A DNA stretch of 64,000 nucleotides from Porites lobata (Eukaryota > Cnidaria > Anthozoa > Scleractinia > Poritidae), in contig CALNXK010000026.1 in assembly GCA_942486035.1 (NCBI GenBank), forward strand, positions 2,646,001 to 2,710,000. The letters are read 5' to 3'. The translations under genes and the position numbers were made by a program. Positions 1-14,505 of this stretch are shown piece after piece. The notes under the pieces were generated by a model. It searched no databases. It had not been told where the DNA came from and was given only the letters and a program-made list of their open reading frames with translations. Within the stretch, counting starts at the first letter, position 1. The number at the start of each line of letters is the position of its first letter.

Positions 1-303
1 AAATATCCATTTAAATGAGAGCTACATAGCAGCACTTTCCCCTGTTACTGTCTATTACGCCTTGCAAGATGGTTCTAACTTTTGAGTCTGTGGATGAAAT
101 CCTAGCTTCCCGCGCAGACGTTCTTTGGGCTCGTCACGCCATAGGAAGGAACGCGTGACAAAGGCCTAAGAGTGTCTGCGTGGGAGGCTAATAAAATCCT
201 AAGGCGCGGCCATTCAAATTAAAGCTACTCAGCAGTATTTTTCTGTGGTCACTTTTGTAATTCTTTACATACAAACTGAAATGTAAGATTTTCCTGCACC
301 TAC

Positions 304-3300
304 CCTCTCCTTCAACAGGATCCCATCCAAGCTTGTCGCCAATTGGTTGAAACAGCTCAATACAGAATGCTTTGAAGTTAGGATAACAGTCACAATATTG
401 AAGAATCACCCCAATACCACCCATGTTACTAATGAGATCACTCCACACAGTGAAGTTTGTCTCCTTACTAAATGCTTCTACAACTTTGAGGACATCAGGA
501 CCTGATACCAGCCCGGCACGGCACTAAACCAAAATAAAAATAAAACAAAAAGGAACACGCGTGAATGTGCTAATTTTTTGTTGTTGTTGTTGTTTTTTTT
601 TTTTTGTTTGTTTGTTTGTTTTTTTTATCAGCTACAGCCTTTATCATCGCGTAGCAAGTGCTTGGAAGTGGTACGGGGCGAGCACAGGAAAGAATGGGGC
701 ACGAAACAGAAACGCTTCACTCATCTCGCGTGTTTCCCTCGCGCGCTCCGTTATTTCTTACAGCGATATTACTTTTAGGTGAGTGCTACGCTAGCCTGCG
801 TAGCAAGCGTTTCCATGCGGTTTCGGAGCAAACAACGAGGAACGACAGTCAAAGACAGCGTTTCATTTCTCGCGCAGCCAAAACCGAAAATCCCGTTCGT
901 CTGTCCTTCTTTGCTCTGAAACCAAACGGAAACGCTTGCTACGCGGGCTAGTGCCACGCGGGTTCAATTTTCGTAAGAAATCTCCTCAAATAATGTTCAA
1001 ATCGTCCATCACACACTACTCATGCCTGCTATAGTAATACTTTTTCCCTTCTGCCGGATAGGACTTTTGTTTGAGCACGTGACCACTTAAAGCGGGCAAA
1101 TCGGAAAAGTTGCAGGGCATACATCACATGTTGATGTTTAATTTCATTACCATCGAATCATGAGCTACCAAACGAGTCTTCTACTCTGTGATACCGTATT
1201 TCCTCGAACAAGCGCCCTCCCAGGACCCCCAAATAAGCGCCCTTTCTCTAGGCCAAAACATCAAACAAGCCCCCTCGAATAAGCGCCCCGCCTCTCCCCT
1301 CCACCTTCACTTTCTTTAATAGTAGGGATACCAGGAAAATCTGTTTCGACTTCCACTTTATTGATAACTCTGTGTAAATTGTATAATGGGATTAAGGTGC
1401 GCTTGACTAACAACAGGAGAACTTAATAAGCGCTTCCCTCGATTATGAGTCCTCCTCCCAGTAGGCAACCATCCTTTTCGCTGAAATTTTAAATAAGCGC
1501 CGCGATGCGTATTCAATGAAATAAGGAAATACGGTATCTGATCTCAGTTTGGATTTCGCCGGACATCGGAAACGCTGAAAATTTTACAAGCGCCGCGGGA
1601 TTTCATTGAATCAAGTAAATACGGTATTCTAAAGACGCAAAAATTGCTGATGTTTTACCAGAGCAAAGAGATCGCTCTGCAGTCCTAATCTGTCTCTTGG
1701 CGGAAGACTGTTATCTCTTATGGCCGGAAGAAGAAGTTCCAACATGGCGGATGAGTACTGCACACGATAAAAACCAACTTGACCTGGGTTTAACTGGGAA
1801 AAAAGAAGAAGCAGAAAATAAGTTGTCTTGTACTTTTTTAGCTTGAGTTATATAAAAAAACTTTCTTTAATTCTTGTTGTTGTTATTTCTTTGCGGGGGG
1901 ATATGCACTGGAACATGATCAGCTCAGCTCTTTAGTCAGTTTATAATGTTAGAAACTTCAGGAATCAGGCAAATTTAAATGACTGACTTGAGGTAACACT
2001 GTGTAAAGTCAGGTAAACAGTTCCATTCAGAGAATGACAGATGAAAAGTGTGACATGTTTGGTGGCCACTTGGTGGGAGAGCGGTAATGAGAATCTACCG
2101 AAAACCTTACAACCTCTCTGGATCTTTGCTTTTCACTTCCTCTTTTCGTCTGTCTTGAATGTTTTATTATCAGGAGAAATTCTCTTAAGATCGCTATAAG
2201 GACTCACCTTAATCCACTGATCCGGTTTGACTCCATTTAAAGTCAGAGTACAGGATTTTTGATCCAGTAACGTACTTGCTATAGCCTCTTTGGGATTAGC
2301 ACTTGATGATACACTGACGGGGACTTGCCAGTGATAAGAACCTAATTTCCCCCAACAGGAAAAACGAAACATACCTCAAACCAGTTATCATTACCCTCAA
2401 TATGTTACAATCAGTTGATTTACGATCGTTTCTCCTACGTCCTCTTCGTGAAAGTCTTAGGTCAGTTCTCCAACTTCTTTTGCCATCAGTAGCCTAAAGA
2501 CTGGGGTATACAGACTGTACACATTAACTTTTTTATGTAATGGCTGAAAGTACGAGGTTTCAACGCGTATAGCGCCCGTTTTGTTTTGTAAGCGAAACGA
2601 CTTAAGAAGTTCGCAAACAGGACGTTAACGAAACGACGAGTAGGCGAAACGACCGGTCACCTCATCAGTAGGACTTAAACAATTTTAAATGGATTGGACC
2701 CGACAAAAATTGCAGTAAAAGTTGGATATTCGTGAAAGAACTGACTGCTGAGATTGAAGAATGACCATAATTGACAGAGTCACCCTTTCCCCCTGAAGAA
2801 AATTTCTCGCATGCTCACTAAAAACGACCCATTGACTTAACTACCTTGACTAACTCCATCAGCAAAGAATTTATCCTGTGAGATGGTGACGTCTCTAGAA
2901 TCTGCTTTCTATGAAACAAACAAGAAACAAAATTACCTAATATTCTTGCGTATTTTTTTTGAAATTTTTTCGCTAAATTTAGGGTTGATTATTAGGGAAT
3001 CGTGTGAATGAAGCTTCCAACCAAGGAGAAATATCTTTGAAAACAAATAACTGAAAACAATTCATGGAAGGTTACAAGCAGAAAAAATCATGACAGAAGC
3101 AAAAACAAATTTGAAATCCTGCAACAAAGCATGAACACCGTCACTTCGACTCTAGCCTAGTATAGCCGGCAGGCGGAATTATTTTTGCGCGTGCTAGAGT
3201 TTTGGCTGCAAAGCGCCGATCCTCGGCGCCATCGCCGGCCGTAAGAAGCATTCCATTCTAAGAACGGCTTCGCAGCTCCAACCTCGTCTGCTGGGCTTTT

Positions 3301-6300
3301 CCCTTAGAAAATGGAATAGGCGGGAAAAACAGCGCATTGCAAAAACAACATTCCCAGGAATATTTGCGCCAGACAAGTGACCAGCCGCTGTCAGGGCCTT
3401 TTGCCGCTCCTCCCATTTTTAAAGGGAAAAGCCCTGTAGACGAGGTTGTCGCAGCTCCTATGCCAAATATTTCCTTGCCCAAGCGATTGCGCCGCATACG
3501 TACGCTACTTTGACTCTTTCTTCACAGTGTCAAAATGTCTGGCTCGGTGTGCCTGTTGTCACAATAGACACCGAAAACTACATTATTCTAGTACATGTAA
3601 CTTTATAGTCACACATTCGTCACCTGTTCTGCTGAGACAGATAGCACAGGGAACCCCATCTGTTTGGTCCATGTCTCCATGACAGCACCTACCGGCTTAG
3701 AACTGGCATGTTCTAAGCTAGCCCACAAGTCCTCTAAAAAGTCAAAGCAAAAAATTCAACAAAGTTTTATGGCAATGACCTTGAACCCATTCACAACTGA
3801 AGTGCCCGATTAGAACAACGTCTTGTACTGCTGGTGATGTCATCCGTTTTAACACCACAGATACCTTTGTCATCTACATGTACCTTGTAAACGCGGAAAA
3901 GATCTTAACCATGCCTGATTGAGAACAACTCAGTCAAACAGGCCAGAGAAAAAAACACACACACAAGAAAAAGACAAACTGAAAAGTTGTCCTGAAAATC
4001 TTGTTCCACTACCCACCTGCACCTTCAAACTAATTTCATAAATCCTAAAAGTATGCACAAAAACTTCTCCCACCGAAAAGAAGCCTTAGTGAATACCCAG
4101 CAAAAGAGAAAACAGGGCAAGAAAAGCAACATAAGTGGGGCAAAGAGAAAATAGAATGTAAAAGTCAACTTCTGGAATCAAACTGGACAGTCGTGCAAAT
4201 AAGTAGAGTAACAAAAACATAGAGATTATTACCAGTTGTAGCATTGCTGTACTTGAATTTATCTAAATGGTATGCAAGTCCTTCTCTGAACGCCTACAAA
4301 ATAACGACAAGCACAGTACATGTATTACTGCCAAACTCAGAAAACTGTTAACAAGAATGATGTTTGGAAGGTTATCACATTTCAATGAAAAAGCCAATCA
4401 GGTGTGAGAAAGCTAAATCACTGAAAAGCAGCAACACCTATAATTTCAATAAAGTTTGCTTTGGTAATTGGGCATTTGGGCATATGAAACTAACTGCGAC
4501 TATTTACTTGAGTGACGACCAAACAAAAGCTTTCCTGTGCATAACGCAATCTCCAGGGTTCTAATTAAGTTTTAAAGTAGACAGCTATGATGTAAATGTC
4601 GGCGGCTTGGTAACTGAGTGCTGTAGGCAATTTCAGGCTTTCACTCTTTCCCCAAAAAGAAGACGGCTAAAACCTCTAAGTATCCCGTTTTTTAGCCCGC
4701 TGTCAGCACTTAATGAGAACCCTGAATCTTCATTGAATCAGCTATATACACCTGTTATTTAGTAGGAAGAAACTACATTGTTAAAATAGAGAATCAAAAT
4801 TATAATCCTGAACATAATAGTAAAGTCATCATTACCGAATAAATCTTTGCGACTAAAACTGTACACTGAACAAACCTTTTCTCCTACAAATTCATGCAAC
4901 ATCCTAATAACAGAAGCTCCTTTGCTGTAAGAAATAGCATCAAAGATCTCATCTATTTCACCAGGATGTCCCACTGGTACCTACATTCAAAAATTGAGAT
5001 GCCAGAAGTCATATAATTATAATAACATCTCCACAATTAGACCCTTTTGTGTTGTTGTTGTTGTTTTTTTTTTTCAACTTTTAATTAATAAAGAGCAGTA
5101 AGCAAATATCCTTTGACAGTGTTCGAAAGAGGACCTTAAACTAGGGTAACTTACCAAGTTTAAAGGTGATGTGTTGAAAGAGAATGTCAGATACAGCTCC
5201 ACAAAGTCGCGAAATAAAACAGAAACATTTGTATGGTGGGGGGGCAGGTTCATGTCCACCATATAAACCTCTTAAAACTTCCGCGACCTTCCGGAGCTAA
5301 ATCTTTGTTGGTTTTCAACAAATCACTTTCAAACTTGGCAACTTTCCAGTGATGTTGACAGATTTTTACTAACTGCTCCCCATCAAAAGATGAAAAACCA
5401 TGGAAGTGTCTCTCTACAGTGCCTTGGCAATTGATTTCTTTGGGGAAAAAAGTATTAGACATTAAGCAAAACTTTAGACAACCCTACAGTTCACATTTAG
5501 GAGTACAGTCAAACCTTCACTAAGGGCACTACAGTAGCCATATATATCTTCTGGTCGACGGTCCATTACATTGACTAAATTGACTTAATTAATACATCTT
5601 TTTATGTCTAGTTTCTTACCTCGATAGGATGACTTGAGAAGTAAACATGTAACAAAAACAACAAAAGGCAAGTTAAATGATACATATGAGAAAGTCACTG
5701 TAACTACACTTATAAAAATATTAAGTTAACTGCAATGCAGTTAAAAGTTAGCCTGCATTGAACTCAGGGCTGAGTTGTTCAAAGCTGGGTTAAAATAACC
5801 CAGGGCTGGTGCGAAATTTGAATTCAGAAATGGAAGCTGAGAAAGTAATTCAGTTTGATTGTTTTAGTTAACAAGTTGATGATTGGATGTCTTAAAAATA
5901 ACAGAGCAAATTAGCCGAAAAAATGCTTTTGAACAAAAGAAATTTAAATTTAACTCTGGGTTAAGCGCTAATCGGCCTTCGAACAACTGGGCCCAGAAGT
6001 CTATCTTGCAAGAATGATCACGTAAGAGTTTTTCTGTTTCCATAACTGGCTTGAATGTATTGAAGGTAATATTATATTATATGTATTTTTTTTGGCTTCC
6101 TTTGGTACCCACAAAAATGGCCACACTCTGGACCTGATAGATCCATTGTTTCCAGTAATAATTTTCTGTGCTTGTTGAACATTTTTTAATGATCCCAGCA
6201 CAGTGATTGCAATTTACTTTAAATGTACATGCACCCTGTATGCCCTTACTGTCACACAGAGGAAATTGTTTCAAAATTATTGCTATAATGCAACAGTCTA

Positions 6301-9300
6301 GCAATCTATGATCAATCTGTAATAGAAACAAAAGAATTAGAGGCAAAAACATTTTTTTTTTTATTTTGTTGGAAATTCTCTCTACCATAATATACCTGTT
6401 GGCCAAAGCATCGAGATCCAAGGCTCTAGAATAATCAGATGTCACAAACTGAGTCCAAATGTCCCACTCAGGAAAACAATGATCTACGCAAAGATATTCT
6501 ATCCAGGAAGCAAATCCCTCATTCAGCCATAAGTGAGTCCACCATTCCTGAAAATCAAAATCAGCTGTTTACCTCTATATTGATGATGCATGGTGCTTTG
6601 ATTACATGGCTAAAATTGCTGGGTTCAGATCTGGAGGTAATGGTTTGAGCCTATACCGTGTCACTAACTGAAGCGTCAAAAGTTTATAAAAAACCAAGTA
6701 CTTTGGGAATTGAAAGTCCTACTATAAGCAGCTTTTATTTGAATGGTCACACTTGAGGATTGTACATGTATTATTTAAAGGCTGCTCAAATGTAATATGT
6801 TATAACCAACTTGTACAGCATAATAAACAGTACCTGCACAGGAAAGTACTGTTCAATAGCTTTCAATTGAATAGTTACACTCAAGAATTTCATTCAGAGA
6901 CCCAAAAGTCAGAACCCCCTTGTACATCATAATAAACAGTACATGTACATGTACCCACTCTAGAAAAGTACAATACCGGTAACTGCTTAGGTTAACACAA
7001 TTTGTACCATTCATCTGAATCGAGTAACAATCTAACAGGCAATTAAACATTTTCAGGGAAAACAAAAAATAATAGAAACTTGTCCACTACAACCAACAGA
7101 CATCCATATGTTTACAGTGACTATCACTTCTCTTGATTCACTTGCCGTAAGCCAAATGCAGAGAAAAGATGCAGTTTAAGTTCAATGGCATTTCTTACCA
7201 TGGTTATCTGAAAAGCAAATGAGATGCAAGAATATCAATAACACTATTCAAGTGAAGCAGAATTCACAAGACTTTTTGTGAATAAATAGGAAAATTCTCT
7301 TCTCTATACATACAATGATCACATTTTTTGTCCTGTACACAGTCAATAAACTTTACTGGTTTATGGTTTGAGCCTAGGCATCATGTCAAAATTAATTCTA
7401 GTAGGTAGGATCATAAATGATTTTCCAAGTGCATGTAGCCCATAGGAAAGTGACTGTTGTTGACAGTAGTGACTGACTAACAAATTTCAACAGTCTGTGT
7501 GATAGCCATCTTTAACCATTTAAGTCCCAAGAGTGATCAACACCAATTTTCTCCTTACAATATTGATTTAAAGTCAAGAGAAAAGGTCATGAGAATTAAT
7601 AAAATGATCACTAAAGATAAAATGCTTTGATCTTTTAATCAAATTCTCTCAATTAAATCTTTAAGAAATGTAAGGAGATCAGTGTGGAGAATTTGTATGT
7701 TGATAAAGGGACTTAAAGGATTAAAGTCAAAGTGAGGTGTACTATCATCAGTTGAAGGTACATAATATGCAACATGGATCAATTTTAACATCTCAATAAC
7801 AAATGCAAGTATCTGTCCACAACAGAAACTGCATGCCAGTCAACTGTAATAACCCACCCTTCGACTAACTTACCAGATTTCCAAACCACTGGTGGGCTAT
7901 TTCATGACCTAAAGCAAAGTAAGTAATAAATTTGATGGGTTAAATTATGTAAACAATAAAATTACGAACAGTTACTTTGTTAAACGTTAAAACTGTACTG
8001 TTGGGTACAATCCAAATGAAGTTTTTGTTGTTGTTATAGTTATTACTACTAGACAAAATCCCTTCAATTTTAGCCACTACTGGGCAACATGAATATTATA
8101 TTGCAGATACTTTGTTCCAGATAATTTCATTTTTCCCTTGTTAATTCATTTCAAACTATTGAATATCTACTTTCGTTGCTCAGCTTTATGAAAGAAAATC
8201 TTCCAACTTAAAGATGATTAAATTTAAAAAAGTCTGACTCACCAACAACCAATGCTACCCATTGTTTGGCAGCAGACGATGAATTTTCAGGGTCAACAAG
8301 AAGGGCCGTTTCTCTAAAGAAATAAACAAAGTTTTGTTTAGAGGAAGTAAGAAAGGCACCATTTGTATATACAAAAAATGAAACTAAAGGAAACAAAATT
8401 AATTTATAGTGACATACATTCACTAGCTTTCCCTCAAGGGCTGTAGAGTGAAAAATGGGTACCACTTTAGGACGTAGAGCAACAGCTATTGACATTATTA
8501 ATTTATTTTGAAAAAAAAAATCACACGAACACTCCTGATCACCTGTAAGTCACCAGTCCCCAGTTTTCCATAGCCCCTAAAAAAGAAACCAATCGAAACA
8601 AAGTTATTAAATAAAAAATTGAGGCATTCAACCAGTCAGAAGAGAGACATGACCAAGCCAATTCTTTGGCCAGTCAACAAAACTGGCAACGGTACAAAAT
8701 TAATGTATGTCCCAAATTCATTTTGAGCCCTGTAAATGTACATCACACAGCAACAATTCATAGCATCTTACCGGCAGCAAAATCAGGGATAGCAATCAGA
8801 TCCATCTTTGGTAGAGGGTAACTAATTTTGAAGTAATTTTTATAGAAAGGAAGTGTCTTTTGGGCAACCTACAAAACAACAACAGGTACATATGTACGTT
8901 TTAAATTGCAAATAATTAACAAACCATTATCATCTACATCATCCTTCAGCATGCACTACAATGCTTTGCAATACAGACTTTTGCAGTTACCTTAGAACCT
9001 TCAATCACGTTTTAGTTTATAGTGATGTGAACAAGGATACAAGTGGGGCTGAAAGCTAAACACAACTTCAAAAAAAGAAATACTATTTAACATTATCATA
9101 ATTATCATTATTATTGTCAATTCAACATGGTTCTCTTGGTCTTAATTTTAGCCAAATTCATTGCCTGATATCAGGTGACCTTCTGCCATGCTCTATTCAG
9201 CGTCAGAGACCCTCCTAACAGTTGTTAGCCATTCCCAGCAACCAAGGTGGAGGTGGTAGTGGTGGTGGTGGTGGTGGTGGTGGAGGGTGGTGGTGGTGGT

Positions 9301-12300
9301 TGATGGTGGTGAATGTGGTAGTGGTAGTGGTCATGGTGGTGGTGACGGTAGTGGTGGAGGTGTGGTGGGGGCAGTAATGATGGTGGTGAATGTGGTAGTG
9401 GTGGTGGTGGCCATGGTGGTGGTGATGGTAGTGGTGGAGGTGTGGTGGAGGCAGTAATGATGGTGGCAGAGGTGGTGGTGGTGGTCATAATGGTGGTGAT
9501 GGTAGTGGTGGAGGTGTGGTGGAGGCAGTAATGATGGTGGCAGAGGTGGTAGCGGTGGTGGTGGTCATGGTGGTGGTGTGGTGGGGGCAGTAATGGTGGT
9601 GGTGGAGGTGGTAGTGGTGGTGGTGGCCATGGTGGTGGTGATGGTAGTGGTGGAGGCGTGGTGGAGGCAGTAATGATGGTGGCAGAGGTGGTAGTGGTGG
9701 TGGTGGTCATGGTGGTGGTGACGGTAGTGGTGGAGGTGTGGTGGAGGCAGTAATGATGGTGGCGGAGGTGGTAGTCGTGGTGGTGGTCATGGTGGTGGTG
9801 ACGGTAGTGGTGGAGGTGTGGTGGGGGCAGTAATGATGGTGGTGAATGTGGTAGTGGTGGTGGTGGCCATGGTGGTGGTGATGGTAGTGGTGGAGGTGTG
9901 GTGGAGGCAGTAATGATGGTGGCAGAGGTGGTAGTGGTGGTGGTGGTCATGGTGGTGGTGACGGTAGTGGTGGGTGTGGTGGAGGCAGTAATGATGGTGG
10001 CGGAGGTGGTAGTCGGTGGTGGTGGTCATGGTGGTGGTGACGGTAGTGGTGGAGGTGTGGTGGAGGCAGTAATGATGGTGGCGGAGGTGGTAGTGGTGGT
10101 GTGGTCATGGTGGTGGTGGTCATGGTGGTGGTGATGGTAGTGGTGGAGGTGTGGTGGAGGCAGTAATGATGGTGGCAGAGGTGGTAGTGGTGGTGGTGGT
10201 CATAATGGTGGTGATGGTAGTGGTGGAGGTGTGGTAGAGGCAGTAATGATGGTAGTGGAGGTGGTAGTGGTGGTGGTGGTGGTAGTGGTGGTGATGGTCA
10301 TGGTGGCGGAGGTGGTAGTGGTGGTGATGGTCATGGTGGTGGTGGTGGTAGTGGTGGTAATGGTGGTAGAAGTAGTAGTGATAAAATGGTGGTTGAGGAG
10401 TGATGGTGGTGGAGGTGGTGGTCATGGTGATGGTGGTAGTAGTGGTGGAGGTGGTAGTGATGTGGTGGAGGTGGTAGTGGTGATGGTTGTCATGGTAGTG
10501 GAAGTACAGCTGGTAAGCTAGGTGGTGGTAGTGGTAGAGGCAGTGGTGATTGAAGTGGTGTCGGTATTTGATGGAAGAGGAGGTGGTGGTCATGCATGGT
10601 GGTAGAGGTGGAGCTGATGGTGGTGGTGGAGGTGGTAGTGGAGGTCGTGGTGGTGGTGAAGGTAGTGGAGGTGGTGGCAGTGACAATATTACTTTTTTGA
10701 CATCAGTACATTTCTTTATACAAAAATACATAAATGTAATAACGATAATCTAACCCACTAACCTCCAAAGCAAACTGTCCTTGGATAGATTTCCCCTTTG
10801 GTGTATAAACTTTGATGTTTACGCCATCACTATCTTTTCCTTCCACAAAATCAAACTCTCCAACAACAAATGCCAGCAAATATGTGGACATTATTGGGGT
10901 CTGGGCATATTTTACCATTGTAAGAGAGGCATCTTCAGCTACACTTGATTCTTCTATAACATTCTGCAAGTTTAAAACATGCAAATGAATGCTATTGGAT
11001 AGGTGTAAGTTCATGAATGCAACGTGTCAATGGCAAAATTTAGGTACTCGCGTCAAGTTCCCAAAGCATTGGGAATTGTTTGAGATTTAATACTCTATCA
11101 GAGTGACCCAACTGAATGATCATTTTAGAATCAAAAAATTTCTTTATTAAGTGTTCCATTTATTTTCACCAGTGTGCAAGTCAAAGACTGTAAGAAATAT
11201 AAACTTTTGAGGTTTCATTACTGTGGACAACATTAATATTACCGACAATCATTTCATGAATATGAAACAAAACCCTTACAAATCAATGGAACGTTCATGT
11301 AAGCACAACCACTAAACCACATTTTAGAACACAACAAAAACAAATAAAATTGATGTATCACAAAAGCCGGTCACCAATTGATTATGTCTGGGAAACAATT
11401 TCAAGTCCATTAAAGAAGACAGCACAGAACTATTTTTTTTTATGTTACTGTCAACAATATTTTTCTATTTTTTTTTTTCAAGATACTTGACAGGACATTT
11501 TCCATAACTAATATATTACTGCATTGCTTAAATATATTTTTCAATCAATGATCAACAATAATTGATCATTAAACACAGGTAAATTAAACCACACTCTTCA
11601 GTCAAGTAAGCATTATTACTCTCTTCAGCATTTTGTTTATGCAAAAATTAACACGCATTAAATGCTTCTAGACGCAGCCATAATATTAACTTGCATATTA
11701 CCACTGAAAGTTTACCATGTTTGATAAGGCCACTCTGTCTTTTGGCACAACCAAGGTGATGTCAAAAGTTGCTTTGAGTGCAGGTTCATCCCAACATGGA
11801 AAAGCACGCCGAGCATCTGTTGGCTGAAAAGAAAACAAGGAAGTATGGAACAATGCATTTAGAAAAACGGATACAATAAGCAACCTAACGAAACCTGGAT
11901 CAATTTGTATAGTTACTCTGCATTATATCCTGGGCTAAAAGAAATGGAAATCACACTTGGCCTTTATGCAATTTTAATTTACCTACATGTATGACAGATT
12001 ACTTCACAATTTGATAATTATCATCCTTCCCTCTTCCAGCAATGCAAATGTTATTGATCATAGCCGTAATGTGACAAAATGAACACATGCAGACAGAAAC
12101 TGAAAATGATTGAAAGCAACTTTATTGCTCTACATGTATGTCATTATCACTGCTATGCTTCAAAATTTTCTTTGCTTAAGAAATATGTACATGTATGTAA
12201 CCAGTTTCAATTCTACTTTCCTTTGACAAAAAGACTGGATTGAAATCAGCGTAACATTTGAGCCACATGCACAATAGTCGTACAATGTATACATGTATGT

Positions 12301-14471
12301 TGGGGGTCAAAATAATATTATATTCTTGTCAAAATTTTTTAACCAAGGTTGATTCTCCATTTCCTTTGTCTCCTAAGTCCTAATTATTCATGAATAATTA
12401 GAATATAATTTTCACCTGCAAAATTATTAAAACCTAATGTTGTACTTATTCATGAATCTAGCATGAAGAAGATAATGATGCTTTGAGATACATACATGAA
12501 CTGTGTCCCATCCATTTAATTCACTCTGAATTCAACTGTTATTTCAAAATATACAGAATGTGTTTGTAATGTACTCTAAAAAAATAATTTTCAAGTACAT
12601 TCTCAGTTCACTTACTTCAAATTGAGTAACAGCACAGTATTTTTCATTTCCATCTGTACCAGTGTATTTGCTCCTATAAAATCCCTTCATCTTGTCATTT
12701 AACTCCCCAGTAAAATCAATGAATAGCTGACCATTCCCAAGAGGAAGAGGGGAAGGAAAGCTGATGGTAACTGTTTCTTCTTCTTTGTTGTAATTAATGT
12801 CAGAAGTTTTCAAAGCTGAAGAGACAATAAAATTTGATACTATTCATTCGAAAATATTTCTCCATTTCTGGTTGGCTAAAATCCCATGCATAATTCATCA
12901 TAACCAGCTATTATCAAAAAATTTGAAAGACATTTTGCGATATGTGAAAAATGATATCAGTAGTTAAGCAAAATTGCTAGATTATTGAACTGTTAACCAA
13001 GAAGACCTGGGGACGAGGTTGAGTTGTTTTTGGAATGAGTATAAAAATGGCAGAACATTTCACTCGTTTCACGTCGAAGAAATAGGTGAACTATTGGCTA
13101 AAAACATAACAAAAACGGCACAAAGACAACTCGACAGATGACATCTGCTATTTGGATTGGAGAGTACTTGCAGAAGCTGAACAACCCTTCATCTCCTAAA
13201 CTTACTGATTAACATGCACTATCGAAGATGAACTTAACATAGAGGGAGGTAAGCATACATGTAGCTTGTTTTTAAACTAGGAATTTTTTTAAATGAATAA
13301 TAAAACAATTTATTGAATTTGGCTTTCGCATCATCTGATGGAGATCTCGGAAAACACCCTTCTCGATCTCCATAATTCTTCCAATAAAACTCAGCCTCAT
13401 TCATTAATATTGTTAATTACTGTATTATAATATTATTATTATAATCATTATCATTATTAATACTGTTATTATTATTATTATCATTATTATTATCATCATC
13501 ATTATAACTGTTATTCTGGTAGTATAATAAGAATATTATGATGTTACATGTATTTAATTTGTTGCAGTCAATTTTTTGTTTCAGTTAACTTTTGTCATCC
13601 GTTGTTTTAAATTCATTAGCACACATTACCATACCCAAAAACAATAGAAAAGTAAAAATTAACAGGCACCCCACTTACTTTTAAGGCACCAGTTCAGGCC
13701 AAGCTCATCTATTTGCGATGAGTTTAATTTAATAGTTTACATATCAATAATTGATATCTATTATTAACGTGATAATTAATGGAAAAATTAATTGATCAAC
13801 TTACTTGAGCCACCGGAAGTGAAATTTGCTGACTGAATAGAGATATCCAAGCAGTTCACTGTCACCTTGTCTGTTGCCTGACAAACCTTATTATGATTGT
13901 GTAAAAGAGAACAAGAGTCTAAATACACGGTACAAGTACAAGTACAGCCAAACCTTCCACAAGCAGAAATCCTAGGGACCAGAAAGTAAAAGGCATCTTC
14001 CAAGGGGCATACCATAAAATTCCGAAAATAAGCCCCGGGGCTTATATTTTTCAAAGGCCCTTTTTGAGGGGCTTATTTTTGGAGGGGCTTTTATTCAGAG
14101 GGGCTTATCTACGGAGGGAAATTTGCATTTCGAAATCGATTGGGTTAGTCTCATAGTTGGAAGTAAATTCGCCGTTTTTGCTTCGTTTTTCGTTATATTT
14201 GAGGGCAAACTTTCAAGTACAAGCCACCGGGCTTATATTTGGAGGGGCGATTTGATGGAGGGTTTTTTGCATTACTGGATTGGGGGGCTTATATTTGGAG
14301 GGGCTTACTTACGGTATTTTACGGTAGCCTGCATATGAAAGGTAAAAATGCCATGTGTATGTGTTAACGTTGTTGGGACATTTGTGAACTATATAGTAGG
14401 GTCAGGATCTGCCAGCCAAGGTGTCCATTAGCAGGGAATTTGAATTGTACAAGAAAAATCTCTAAAAGATA

Positions 14472-14505
<34 letters not shown>

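Noticed and set aside
9225..10731. Long open frames of His/Thr/Pro or Val/Gly on both strands
   Set aside because: They only translate the GGT/CCA minisatellite. Any frame is open there and composition is not that of a gene.
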